DNA of 33,761 nucleotides, taken from contig JAFWFU010000013.1 in the NCBI GenBank assembly GCA_017515425.1, positions 1 to 33,761 on the forward strand, in the 5' to 3' direction. Below the pieces are notes generated by a model. It saw nothing but the letters and a program-made list of their open reading frames with translations. It made no database searches and was not told where the DNA came from. The translations under genes were made by a program, and so were the position numbers. How positions within the stretch are numbered: the stretch's first letter is position 1; every line of letters starts with the position of its first letter. The stretch comes from Mogibacterium sp. Lineage in GTDB: Bacteria > Bacillota > Clostridia > Peptostreptococcales > Anaerovoracaceae. Positions 7,655 to 15,852 of this stretch are shown here, in pieces.

Positions 7655-8170
7655 ATGAAGGGTGAATTGATTAAGGAAAAAGTTAAATCATATCAGTTAA
7701 TGCTTCTGTTAATATGCCTGCTCGCCATGCTTTTGATTGCGGGCTGCGGCTTTGGCGGCAAAGGGGGAAGCGCGGGCAGCTCTCAGAGCGGCGAGGCTGG
7801 AGGAACTGAACTGCCTGCAAGTGCAGAGGCTGTGGACGTGGATTTGACAGAGCTTTCGAGCACCATGGTCTACGGAGAAGTTTATAATATGATGACCGAG
7901 CCGAAGCAGTATCTCGGAAAGAAGATAAGAATGCAGGGCGATTTTTATGTTTTCCATGATGAAGCAGATGACGAGTATTATTTTGCCTGCATAATTGAGG
8001 ACGCGACCGCCTGCTGCGCGCAGGGGATTGAATTTCAAATGGGAGGGGAGTACAAATTCCCTGATGATTTCCCCGAGGAAGGCGAGGAGATTTGCGTAGT
8101 CGGGACATTCGACTATAACGGCGATGAGAACGGCTCATACTACATATTAAGGGACGCGAAGCTGCAATAG
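7655..8170 (+). CDS. Lipoprotein with CCAQGIEF motif, zinc-cluster partner
   Basis: 171 residues with a signal peptide ending in a lipobox (LLIAGC, Cys31), then a Gly/Ser-rich linker to about residue 55 and a compact domain (YGEVYNMMTEPKQYLGKKIRM ... GEEICVVGTFDYN). The pattern 'x-gk-v-r-m-x-G' resembles small OB-like folds. ATACCAQGIEF (118-127) offers two adjacent cysteines as possible metal ligands. The ATG at 7655 lies after a repeat-like spacer with only a weak GAGA ribosome site. Position directly behind the zinc importer suggests a part in extracellular metal handling. The function is not known to me. Confidence 0.7.
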   Translation: MKGELIKEKVKSYQLMLLLICLLAMLLIAGCGFGGKGGSAGSSQSGEAGGTELPASAEAVDVDLTELSSTMVYGEVYNMMTEPKQYLGKKIRMQGDFYVFHDEADDEYYFACIIEDATACCAQGIEFQMGGEYKFPDDFPEEGEEICVVGTFDYNGDENGSYYILRDAKLQ

Positions 8171-8186
8171 CAATGCAGCTTTTTTA
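8159..8186 (+). terminator. Rho-independent terminator of the zinc cluster
   Basis: AAGCTGCA (8159-8166) and TGCAGCTT (8174-8181) flank a 7-nt loop and are followed by a T run. The stop codon (8168-8170) lies in the loop. Confidence 0.85.
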
Positions 8187-8198
8187 TTATTGAAATGC

Positions 8199-8227
8199 TG
8201 GAAATACTATATCTTGTGGAGTATAAT
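8199..8227 (+). promoter_or_regulatory. Promoter of the ftsEX cluster
   Basis: TGGAAA (8199-8204), 17 bases, then a perfect TATAAT (8222-8227), about 70 nt before ftsE and just after the upstream terminator. Confidence 0.55.
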
Positions 8228-8299
8228 AACTGTGTATGTGTATATATAGATTTACATTGAGGCTAGGGATATATATATGCAGAGAGGAAGTCATAGAAA

Positions 8300-9376
8300 A
8301 TGATTGAATTCAGAAATGTAAGCAAGAGATATGGGCGAAATCACGCGCTTGAGGATGTCTCGGTGCATATCAATAAAGGGGATTTCGTATTCCTCGTAGG
8401 TCCGTCTGGCGCGGGAAAGACCACCTTTATAAAACTCATACTCAAGGAAATCGACCCCGACAGAGGAAGGATATTACTAGCAGGTCAGGATATAACCAAG
8501 CTGAAACGCCGCAAAATACCTGAGGTCAGACAAAAGGTTGGCATGGTATTTCAGGATTTCAGGCTTTTGGAGAAAAAGACAGTCTATGAAAATGTGGCTT
8601 TCGCCATGGAAGTTCTGCATAAGAGCAGGAAGGAAATCAGGGAGCGAGTTCCCTATGTGCTAGAGCTCGTTGACATACTCGACAAGAAGGACAGATACCC
8701 TGAGGAGCTGTCCGCCGGGGAGCAGCAGAGGGTCGGCATAGCAAGGGCGTTGGCAAATCAGCCGAGGGTGCTAATCTGCGACGAGCCCACGGGCAATCTC
8801 GACCCCGTGACTGCCATGGAAATCATGGCGCTTTTGGAGCTCATAAATATAAGGGGCACGACAGTCGTCATGGTAACTCATGCCAAGGATATAGTCGATG
8901 CCATGAATAAGAGGGTCGTTGCAATCAACGAGGGAAAGATAATCGCGGATAAGTCCGGCGGCTATGTATTTCACGATTTTGACACAGCGAGAGGCGGCGA
9001 GGACTATATTCCTGGCGCTTTTACGGCAAGCCGCGCGAGAAATCTGCCTAAGTCTGAAACGAATTCAATGACTAGGACTGAGACGAACTCCCTTACCAGG
9101 GCTGAGAAGAAGGCTTTGGCGAAGGCAGAGAAGAAGGCGGCAAAGGAAGCTGCAAAGGCGGCACGGACTGCCAAGAAAGAAGGGAATTCAGAGGCTCAAA
9201 GCTTAAGGGCTTCTGAGGCGAGGCGCACGATTACAAATCTTTCCAGGCAGACCTTGTCGGGACTCCAGACGGGAAAGAGCCTGTCCAATCTGAATCAGCC
9301 CGCAGAGGTCTCGGACGCTGAGGTCGATAAAATGCTCAGCGAATATCTGAGCGGAGGTGAGAGCGACTATGAGTAG
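8300..9376 (+). CDS. ftsE: Cell-division ABC ATPase FtsE with a long C-terminal tail
   Basis: 358 residues, against about 225-230 for usual FtsE. The first ~228 are canonical: Walker A GPSGAGKT (34-41), VFQDFRLL (83-90, typical of FtsE), signature LSAGEQ (138-143), Walker B VLICDEP (157-163) and switch His194. Residues ~245-358 are an added tail: first KSETNSMTRTETNSLTRAEK, a short internal duplication, then a Lys/Ala-rich probable helix (about 268-294) and a Ser/Leu-rich end. FtsE with FtsX transmits a cytosolic signal that activates a murein hydrolase outside, here probably the M23 protein at 10285. AGAGGAAG precedes the ATG. The gene overlaps ftsX by 8 nt. FtsE identity is sure; the tail's role is unknown. 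Confidence 0.95.
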   Translation: MIEFRNVSKRYGRNHALEDVSVHINKGDFVFLVGPSGAGKTTFIKLILKEIDPDRGRILLAGQDITKLKRRKIPEVRQKVGMVFQDFRLLEKKTVYENVAFAMEVLHKSRKEIRERVPYVLELVDILDKKDRYPEELSAGEQQRVGIARALANQPRVLICDEPTGNLDPVTAMEIMALLELINIRGTTVVMVTHAKDIVDAMNKRVVAINEGKIIADKSGGYVFHDFDTARGGEDYIPGAFTASRARNLPKSETNSMTRTETNSLTRAEKKALAKAEKKAAKEAAKAARTAKKEGNSEAQSLRASEARRTITNLSRQTLSGLQTGKSLSNLNQPAEVSDAEVDKMLSEYLSGGESDYE

Positions 9377-10259
9377 GTTCTTCTATAATCTCAAGCAGTC
9401 CTTCATTCAGATGGGAAGAAACAAGGGTATGTATTTTACGACTATCATGGCTATTACTGCTATGATGCTCATTCTCGGGCTCTTCTTCGTTTCTCTGGTA
9501 AATGTAAATCTCCTCGCGCGTTCAATCGAAAAGGACTATAACGTATTACAGATATATATAAAGGACGGGACGAGCCAGCAGGACGTCGAAGCTGTCGGCA
9601 AAGAGCTAGAAGCCATGCAGGGCGTGGAGAAGGCGGAGTTTGTGAGCAAGGCGGATGCGCTCCTCACGCTGAGGGAGAAATGGGGAGAGAATGCTTATCT
9701 TCTCGACAGCCTTCCTGAGAACCCCTTGCCGGATTCCTATAATATCTATGTCAGCGACAAGGACGCGGCAAGCAGGGTGGCGGCTGATGCGGAGGCAATG
9801 GAGCAGATTGAGGATGTCGTCTATTATCAGGAGACGCTCGAAAAACTCGCGAAGGCTTCGAGATTTATAGAAATCGGTTCGCTCATAGCCATGGCTTTTC
9901 TCGTAGTCGTATCTACGGTTATCGTTGCCAATACGATTAAGCTCACCGTATTCAACAGAGAGAAGGAAATCGGAATAATGAAATACCTCGGTGCGACAGA
10001 CAGCTTTGTAAGAGCACCATTTATATGGGGCGGAATCATAGTCGGACTGCTCTCGGCTTGCCTGGCGACGGGGCTGACCTATATCATCTATGATAAGGTC
10101 ATGGAGATTATAGAAAGCGATATTACGAGAATCTTTTCCATGAATATAGTGCCGTCCGAGCAGCTCGTGCAGATACTGCTGTGCATGTTCACGGGAATCG
10201 GCGTAGTCATCGGTGCGGCGGGAAGCATGATTTCCATAAGAAGGTTTTTGAATAAATGA
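9369..10259 (+). CDS. ftsX: Cell-division ABC permease FtsX
   Basis: 296 residues from the ATG at 9369, eight bases after GGAGGTGA; an in-frame GTG at 9357 sits inside that ribosome site and is rejected. Topology fits FtsX: one membrane segment (about 22-48), an extracellular loop of ~115 residues (NVLQIYIKDGTSQQDVE...), then three membrane segments (about 168-190, 220-242, 264-286). The cytosolic stretch NREKEIGIMKYLGATDSFVRAPF is a family signature. FtsX couples FtsE ATP hydrolysis to an external peptidoglycan hydrolase. The start overlaps the ftsE stop, implying translational coupling. Confidence 0.95.
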   Translation: MSRFFYNLKQSFIQMGRNKGMYFTTIMAITAMMLILGLFFVSLVNVNLLARSIEKDYNVLQIYIKDGTSQQDVEAVGKELEAMQGVEKAEFVSKADALLTLREKWGENAYLLDSLPENPLPDSYNIYVSDKDAASRVAADAEAMEQIEDVVYYQETLEKLAKASRFIEIGSLIAMAFLVVVSTVIVANTIKLTVFNREKEIGIMKYLGATDSFVRAPFIWGGIIVGLLSACLATGLTYIIYDKVMEIIESDITRIFSMNIVPSEQLVQILLCMFTGIGVVIGAAGSMISIRRFLNK

Positions 10260-10284
10260 TTGATGAAAAGTAAAAATCGCGAGA

Positions 10285-11565
10285 ATGCAGGGAAGCGGCG
10301 AGAGAAACATCAATAGCGATATGAGTGGGAATAGAAACAGCGATATGAACAAAAACAGAAGCAGGTGCAAGGGCAGGCGAAACTTACTTTTGATCTTCAT
10401 GCTGATAGTGGCTCTCCTTGTAGGCGCCTTCACGTCCGCCTATGCCGTAACCGAAGAAGAAAAGGCTGCCGCTGAGGAGAAGGCTAAGGAAGCGGCGGAG
10501 CTGGCTGAGGCGAAGGAACAGGAGGCAAAGGAGACAGGAAAGAAAAGGGCGGCTGCGGTTAAGAATGTCGAGGAAGCTGAGAAGAAGCTCGGCAGCATTC
10601 AGAATGAGCAGGCGAAAACAGAGGCTGAGATTAAGATAATTCAGGGCAATATCGAGGCTACAAAGGGCGAGATAAGTCTGACTGAGAAGAAGATTAGGAA
10701 AAAAGAAAAGGATATAGAAAAGCAGAATGAGGCGCTCGGAAAGAGGCTTACGGCAATGTATAAGACAGGCTCGGCGGGGCTTGTAGATGTGCTGCTGAGT
10801 TCGGACAGCGTGGAGAGCCTCCTTATAAATTGGGGAACCGTCCACAGGATTTTAAAGAGCGACCAGAACCTTTTAAAGAAATTGGAGAGCGATTATAAAG
10901 AGCTTGAGGAGATCAAGACTCAGTTTGAGGAGCAACAAGCGAATCTTGAATATCAGGAGATAGGACTTGAGGAAGAGCAGCTCAAGCTGGCGGGACAGCA
11001 GGCTGAGACGGAAGAATTAAAAAAGAAGTATCAGGAAGAGGCTGACAGGCTTCATGCATTGCAGGAACAGATGATTGCTGAGGCTGCGGCAATGGCTGCC
11101 GAGGCTGCGGCTTTGCAGGAAGAAGCCGAGAAGATGATTGTCGACGCCGGAGGCGATATTGAGCTTACAATCGGAGAATATGCTTGGCCCACCAATAGTA
11201 ATTGGGTGCAGACTTCAAATTACGGCTGGAGGATATGTCCCTTCCACGGCAAGGAATTCCACAATGGCTTGGATATTTGCCTCAAGAGCGGAACTTACGG
11301 CTCTCCCGTATATGCTATAGCGGACGGAATGGTGACGAGGGCTTCATGGTATGGCGGCTATGGCAACTGCGTTACCTATGCGATAGGCGGCGGCTACAGC
11401 GTGCTCTGCGGTCATCTCAAAGGCTATAATTGCAGCAAAGGGCAGGTTATTAAAAAAGGAGACATCATAGGCTATATAGGAAGCACGGGGAATTCGACGG
11501 GGCCTCATCTGCATTTCAGCGTATTTAAGGACGGGGACAGCATAAATCCCTATTCGCTGTACTGA
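10285..11565 (+). CDS. Coiled-coil M23 murein endopeptidase, probable FtsEX-activated hydrolase
   Basis: 426 residues: a cytosolic Asn/Ser/Arg-rich start (1-32), a signal-anchor (33-54), a long coiled coil (about 57-285), and a C-terminal LytM/M23 domain (about 297-426). Zinc/catalytic residues are visible as H326...D330 (HNGLD), H377 (GHL) and H408/H410 (GPHLHF), so the enzyme should be active, unlike degenerate EnvC-type activators. Such proteins (EnvC/CwlO/PcsB-like roles) cut peptide cross-links and are switched by FtsEX, and ftsE-ftsX lie directly upstream. The first residues hold a short duplication (NINSDMSGNRNSDMNKNRS). The ribosome site at 10285 is weak; ATGs at 10321 and 10345 are alternatives. 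Confidence 0.9.
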   Translation: MQGSGERNINSDMSGNRNSDMNKNRSRCKGRRNLLLIFMLIVALLVGAFTSAYAVTEEEKAAAEEKAKEAAELAEAKEQEAKETGKKRAAAVKNVEEAEKKLGSIQNEQAKTEAEIKIIQGNIEATKGEISLTEKKIRKKEKDIEKQNEALGKRLTAMYKTGSAGLVDVLLSSDSVESLLINWGTVHRILKSDQNLLKKLESDYKELEEIKTQFEEQQANLEYQEIGLEEEQLKLAGQQAETEELKKKYQEEADRLHALQEQMIAEAAAMAAEAAALQEEAEKMIVDAGGDIELTIGEYAWPTNSNWVQTSNYGWRICPFHGKEFHNGLDICLKSGTYGSPVYAIADGMVTRASWYGGYGNCVTYAIGGGYSVLCGHLKGYNCSKGQVIKKGDIIGYIGSTGNSTGPHLHFSVFKDGDSINPYSLY

Positions 11566-11657
11566 TGAGCGGCGACTGATAAAGATTGATAATATAAGGA
11601 AGGCTGATAATTTAGCAGATTAAGGCTGAATGCCGGTGATGGAATTAGCGGTGACTA
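11562..11657 (+). repeat. Stop-rich degenerate spacer before recJ
   Basis: After the M23 stop the motif CTGATGA / CTGATAA / TTGATAA / CTGATAA recurs, then GATTAAGGCTGAATG and GGTGATGG...GGTGACTAATGG. There is no gene; it is another short-duplication spacer with many stop codons. Confidence 0.5.
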
Positions 11658-13319
11658 ATGGCGGATAATATCAGAGTACCGGAAAAAATTCTGGAGATAA
11701 TAAAATCAAGGGGGATAGCGGAAGAGGCTCTGGAAGAATTCCTCTCCGCAAGACCGAGGCTTGCCTACGACCCATTTCTCCTGGCGAATATGAGTGAAGG
11801 AGTCGAGCTTCTTCTCAGCGCCATAGACAGCGGAAAGCGCATATTCATCTATGGAGACTATGACGTCGACGGGATTACCTCAACCTCTCTTATGATGAAG
11901 GTTTTGTCCTGTCTGACGGATAATCTGAGATACTATATACCTTCGAGAATTGATGAGGGCTACGGGCTTCACCGCGACGCTATCGACCGCATAAAGTCTG
12001 AGGGCGGCGAGTTCATAGTGACGGTGGACTGCGGCTCGGTCTCGAGAGACGAGACTGCATATGCTCATTCGCTCGGAATCGAAACGTTGGTGACCGATCA
12101 TCATAATATCTCCGAAAAAATAGCGGAGGGATTGGTAATCAATCCAAAGCTTCCAGATGACGACTATCCCTTCAAGGGGCTCGCAGGCGTCGGAGTTGCT
12201 TACAAGCTTGCGCTTGCGATAGCAAGAAAGAGGGAAATCCCCAAGGCTGTCATGGCTGAGATTATAGAGCTGGCGACCGTCGGCACTATAGCAGACATCA
12301 TGCCTATGCTGGACGAAAACAGGACTCTCGTAAAATGCGGGCTCAGGAGCATTCACCTCGGTTGCAGAAACAAAGGGCTGAGAGAGCTTATTGACAGATC
12401 TTCGCTCGACTACAGGACTATAAAGGCGTCCGATATATCTTATGGAATTGCGCCAAAGATAAATGCGTCGGGCAGGCTTGGAGACGCGACCATAGGCGTG
12501 AGGCTTCTTATCTCCGAGGACGAGAACGAGATTAGGGAATGCTGCGAGGCGCTGATAAATGCGAATAAAGAAAGGCGGCGCATTCAGGACGAAGCCTTCG
12601 ACAAGGGTTCGCTAATGCTGGACGAGGAAATGGAAAAGGGCGACTTTCTGATACTCGAGATTAGTGATTCGCATGAGGGCGTGCTGGGGATAGTGGCAGG
12701 AAAGCTGAGAGAAAAGGTCAATCGCCCCGTGGTGGTAATATCCAAGGGCGAGGGAATATATAAGGGCACGGGAAGGTCGATACCGGGCGTGGATTTATTC
12801 TCAATGCTCGACAAATACAGAGAGGAGTTTCTAAGCTTCGGCGGACATAGCGCTGCCTGCGGCTTTACCATTGCTGAAACCAAGATTGAAGAACTGAGAA
12901 AAGCCTTGAACGAAGATATGGCTGCCATGCTCGAGGAAGAAGAGGGGCTCTTTGAGCTTTGCTACGACTATGATGTGGAGATCTCGGCTGATGATGTGGA
13001 TATAGAGCTCGCCCGCTCGCTATATCTCCTAGAGCCATGCGGCAAGGGGAACGAGCTGCCGACCTTCCTTATAAGGTCCGCAGAGGTCACAAATTGGAAA
13101 TATCTGAAAAACGAGGATAAAATGGCGAGGTTTTCCATAAGGACGGAGAACGGCGGCATTGCCGATGCGATAATATTCAGCGATGCGGCGGAGGCGTTTG
13201 AGGCAGTATGCAGCGGCGCGGTGGATATATACGGAAATATCGAAATCAATACATGGAGAGATGAGGAGAGGGTGCAGTTTATCGCGAGGAGCGTAGTCCC
13301 AAGCGGAAATATGAACTGA
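11658..13319 (+). CDS. recJ: Single-stranded-DNA-specific exonuclease RecJ
   Basis: 553 residues, near the usual 560-580 of RecJ. DHH phosphoesterase motifs are intact: GDYDVDGITS (66-75), VDCGS (123-127), TDHHN (146-150) and the GVGVAYKLA region (177-185), which bind the two manganese ions. The DHHA1 part follows with GIVAGKLREK, then FGGHSAACGFTI, and a C-terminal OB-like domain (ATIF-like segment around MARFSIRTENGGIADAIIF). RecJ degrades single-stranded DNA 5' to 3' in recombination and mismatch/base-excision repair. The ribosome site (GCGGTGA) is weak. Position is unusual: it sits between the M23 peptidase and the S41 protease, which are often adjacent in Bacillota. Confidence 0.95.
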   Translation: MADNIRVPEKILEIIKSRGIAEEALEEFLSARPRLAYDPFLLANMSEGVELLLSAIDSGKRIFIYGDYDVDGITSTSLMMKVLSCLTDNLRYYIPSRIDEGYGLHRDAIDRIKSEGGEFIVTVDCGSVSRDETAYAHSLGIETLVTDHHNISEKIAEGLVINPKLPDDDYPFKGLAGVGVAYKLALAIARKREIPKAVMAEIIELATVGTIADIMPMLDENRTLVKCGLRSIHLGCRNKGLRELIDRSSLDYRTIKASDISYGIAPKINASGRLGDATIGVRLLISEDENEIRECCEALINANKERRRIQDEAFDKGSLMLDEEMEKGDFLILEISDSHEGVLGIVAGKLREKVNRPVVVISKGEGIYKGTGRSIPGVDLFSMLDKYREEFLSFGGHSAACGFTIAETKIEELRKALNEDMAAMLEEEEGLFELCYDYDVEISADDVDIELARSLYLLEPCGKGNELPTFLIRSAEVTNWKYLKNEDKMARFSIRTENGGIADAIIFSDAAEAFEAVCSGAVDIYGNIEINTWRDEERVQFIARSVVPSGNMN

Positions 13320-13327
13320 CATAGGAT

Positions 13328-14644
13328 ATGAAGGATTACGGGGAGCAGAATGATATAAGGGAAAATATCGACGATTATACGTTTGACGCAGAGGCTGTGA
13401 ATAAAGATATATCTGAGATTAAAGATGTATCTGCGGATAATGATGTATCTGCGATTAAAGATGTAAATGCGATTGAAGATATGTCTTCGGATAAAGAATT
13501 TGCGCCTAAGACCAAGAAGCGTATTTTCTTCGTGCTTGGATTTTTGTGCTGTCTCTCAATTATGGGAATCATATATGTGGCTCAGGGCTTCATTAAATTC
13601 GTTCCCGAGAGCAAATATGAATACTATAAGGAGCTGGAGAAGAATTACGGAAAATACAACGAAATTCTACGCATGATAGGAGATGACCCCATTGCGACGA
13701 CTCAGTCGGGTGAGATTGACGACGCCAAGCTCAAGGAGCTCGTGGCGGGAATTGGAGATCCATACGCTCAGTATTTTACGGCGGAGGAGTATAAGGAATT
13801 CGAAAAAGCCTATTCAGGGGAGTATGTCGGAATTGGGATCGGCGTCTTGGACGAGGACGGCAAAATAGTAATCAAGACCGTAATGGAAGGCGGCCCCGCT
13901 GAGGACGCGGGTATGCAGGTCGGCGATATAATAACGAATGTGGACGGCAGCAAGCCTAAGGATAGCGGCGAGGCTGTCAGCATGATTACGGGAGAGTCAG
14001 GCACTTCCGTCACTGTCAAGGTGGACAGGGCGGGGGAGGAGATTGAGTTCAAGATGAACAGGACTAAGATTGAACAGGACTCTGTAAGCTATGAGGAGCT
14101 CGAGGACGCGGAAGGCATTGGATATATCGAGATAAGGTCATTTATCAAAGATACGGCGAAGGACTTCAAACATGCGGTTAAGGATTTGAAGAATACGGGC
14201 TGCGACAGGTTTATTATCGATCTTAGAAATAACGGCGGCGGGCTTACGGCTGAGAGCATAGAGATAGCCGACTATCTCCTGCCTGCCTGCAAGATAATGA
14301 CCGAGAAAACAAAGGATGGAAAGGAAACGGTCTACAACTCAAAATCCAGCTCCGCAAACCTCGATTTCGTCATGCTGACGAGCGAAAATACAGCCAGCGC
14401 GTCTGAAATTCTGGCGGGCGCGATACAGGATAATAAGGCTGGTCTGATAATAGGCGAAAAGACATATGGGAAGGGTGTCACTCAGATGACGAAGAAGTTT
14501 AAGGACGGGACTGCCGTGAAGATTACCATAACCGAATATTTCAGACCGAGCGGCAAGACTGTAAACGGCGAGGGAATCGCACCTGATATAGATGTGGCTG
14601 CGGCGGATGCCGTTGACGCAGCTATAGAGGAGCTTGGAAGGTGA
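13328..14644 (+). CDS. C-terminal processing protease (S41, CtpA/CtpB-like)
   Basis: 438 residues: an unusual cytosolic N-terminus (1-62) with five near-repeats of six residues (NKDISE, IKDVSA, DNDVSA, IKDVNA, IEDMSS), a membrane anchor (65-88), an S41 N-terminal helical part, a PDZ domain (about 160-245, GIGIGV ... GGPAEDAGMQVGD), and the S41 core. The catalytic Ser is probably S357 (TASASEI) and the Lys K382 (YGKG), 25 residues apart as in E. coli Prc. The enzyme trims C-terminal tails of extracytoplasmic proteins. The start follows the recJ stop by 8 nt. The stop TGA overlaps the next gene's GTG start (GTGA). Confidence 0.94.
   Translation: MKDYGEQNDIRENIDDYTFDAEAVNKDISEIKDVSADNDVSAIKDVNAIEDMSSDKEFAPKTKKRIFFVLGFLCCLSIMGIIYVAQGFIKFVPESKYEYYKELEKNYGKYNEILRMIGDDPIATTQSGEIDDAKLKELVAGIGDPYAQYFTAEEYKEFEKAYSGEYVGIGIGVLDEDGKIVIKTVMEGGPAEDAGMQVGDIITNVDGSKPKDSGEAVSMITGESGTSVTVKVDRAGEEIEFKMNRTKIEQDSVSYEELEDAEGIGYIEIRSFIKDTAKDFKHAVKDLKNTGCDRFIIDLRNNGGGLTAESIEIADYLLPACKIMTEKTKDGKETVYNSKSSSANLDFVMLTSENTASASEILAGAIQDNKAGLIIGEKTYGKGVTQMTKKFKDGTAVKITITEYFRPSGKTVNGEGIAPDIDVAAADAVDAAIEELGR
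13400..13489 (+). repeat. 18-bp tandem repeat inside the S41 protease gene
   Basis: Five consecutive 18-nt units related to ATTAAAGATGTATCTGCG (13400-13417, 13418-13435, 13436-13453, 13454-13471, 13472-13489), encoding six-residue repeats in the cytosolic N-terminus. The unit length keeps the frame, so copy number could vary without breaking the gene. Confidence 0.85.
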
Positions 14645-15384
14645 TTATTTACTATACGCATAAATATAAGGAGCTTGGCTGCGAGAGCCATGAGCTTTTG
14701 GAAATCGCCATAGGCGACTATCTGGGGGATTTAGAGCGGGCGAAGGAGCTTGCCTCTTCAATGAAGAGGGGAAGGCGGAGTGAATCGCTAGGCTTGCATG
14801 ATGAGCTAAACCTGCAAGGTAAGTGCGACCAAGAAGCTGCGAGCGATATGCAAGGTGCGCAGGAACTGTACGGTAGGCATGGTATGCAAGATTTGCACGA
14901 TCATCACAATCATAATAGTCTTGGCGGCAAGCCCTATATTGAAGGCTTCGATAAATTCTCCATATCGCATAGCGAGGGCAGTTGGGCTGTGCTGATCGAC
15001 AGGAGAGAATGCGGTCTCGATATTCAGCATGAGAGGATTTGCGATTTTGCTGCAATTTCAAGGAGGTTTTTCCATGAAGAGGATGCGGCAGTTGTCAGCG
15101 GAGAGTTTTCTGAAAATGGCATATCCAAGGCTGAGGCGAGAGCTGAGTTTTTCAGGATTTGGACGAAGAGAGAGGCTTTCATCAAGGCGATAGGCTCATC
15201 AGTGGTCTACGAGGGATTTCCGCCAATGGCTAATCATAAGAGCGCGGAGCATGAGGGCAGACGCTATTATATCGGAAATATTGAATTCCCTGACGCGTTC
15301 GGGCTCTATGCGGCGATTTGCCTTGAGGCGGGCGAGCCTATAAATGAGAGACTCATATACAAGGAGATATATGTCAGCAGATAA
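14641..15384 (+). CDS. Sfp-type 4'-phosphopantetheinyl transferase with a His-rich insertion
   Basis: 247 residues from a GTG that overlaps the protease stop by 4 nt. Family motifs are clear: KFSISHSEG (105-113), GLDIQ (125-129, D127 a magnesium ligand; Sfp has Glu where this has Gln129) and RIWTKREAFIKAIG (172-185, E178). The enzyme moves the phosphopantetheine arm of coenzyme A to a carrier-protein serine. Between the first strand and the conserved part lies an atypical stretch (about 50-95) with short duplications and HDHHNHN. No carrier protein or biosynthetic cluster is nearby, so it may serve fatty-acid ACP or a distant pathway. It is followed by recX, overlapping by 14 nt. Confidence 0.88.
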   Translation: MIIYYTHKYKELGCESHELLEIAIGDYLGDLERAKELASSMKRGRRSESLGLHDELNLQGKCDQEAASDMQGAQELYGRHGMQDLHDHHNHNSLGGKPYIEGFDKFSISHSEGSWAVLIDRRECGLDIQHERICDFAAISRRFFHEEDAAVVSGEFSENGISKAEARAEFFRIWTKREAFIKAIGSSVVYEGFPPMANHKSAEHEGRRYYIGNIEFPDAFGLYAAICLEAGEPINERLIYKEIYVSR

Positions 15385-15832
15385 AAAGACGGCTTTGGAG
15401 ATAGCGAGCGCATATTTGGCGAATAGAATGAGAACGTCGGACGAGGTGAGGAAGCGGCTCGAGGAGAAGGGCTTTCGGGAAGACGAGAGCGAGTCTGCGA
15501 TTGAGGAACTCGAAGGGCTTGGATATTTGGACGATTACGAATACGCCCTCAGATATTTTGAATACAATAGGGAAAAGAAGCGCGGCAGCGAAAGAGCTGC
15601 GAGAGAGCTGGCGGAGAAGGGCGTTGATGAGGGGATTATCAAAAATGCCCGCGAGGATTTCCTATATGAGAACAAGGTTGATGAATATCAGGACGCGCTT
15701 GAAATAGCACTCAGGGATATAGAAGGAAAAAGCATTGATGAAAGAATGAGGGCGAAGGTGGCTAGAAGGCTTGAGGGCAAAGGCTTTGCAAGCGGAGATA
15801 TAATAAAGGTGCTGGAAGTAATAAAGAAGTAA
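15371..15832 (+). CDS. recX: Regulatory protein RecX
   Basis: 153 residues from the ATG at 15371, four bases after AAGGAG (15361-15366); the in-frame ATG at 15344 has no such site. It is all-helical with three RecX-type repeats: ALEIASAYLANRMRTSDEVRKRL, then GYLDDYEYALRYFEYNREKKRGSERAARELAEKGV, then ALRDIEGKSIDERMRAKVARRLEGKGF. RecX binds RecA filaments and limits their activity. The gene overlaps the end of the transferase by 14 nt. After the stop, TAATAAAATAG...AAATAAATAATGG continues the stop-rich spacer style. Confidence 0.9.
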   Translation: MSADKKTALEIASAYLANRMRTSDEVRKRLEEKGFREDESESAIEELEGLGYLDDYEYALRYFEYNREKKRGSERAARELAEKGVDEGIIKNAREDFLYENKVDEYQDALEIALRDIEGKSIDERMRAKVARRLEGKGFASGDIIKVLEVIKK

Positions 15833-15852
15833 TAAAATAGAAGAAATAAATA

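Noticed and set aside
13400-13489. Tandem repeats as a CRISPR array
   Set aside because: Units are contiguous, in frame and without spacers.
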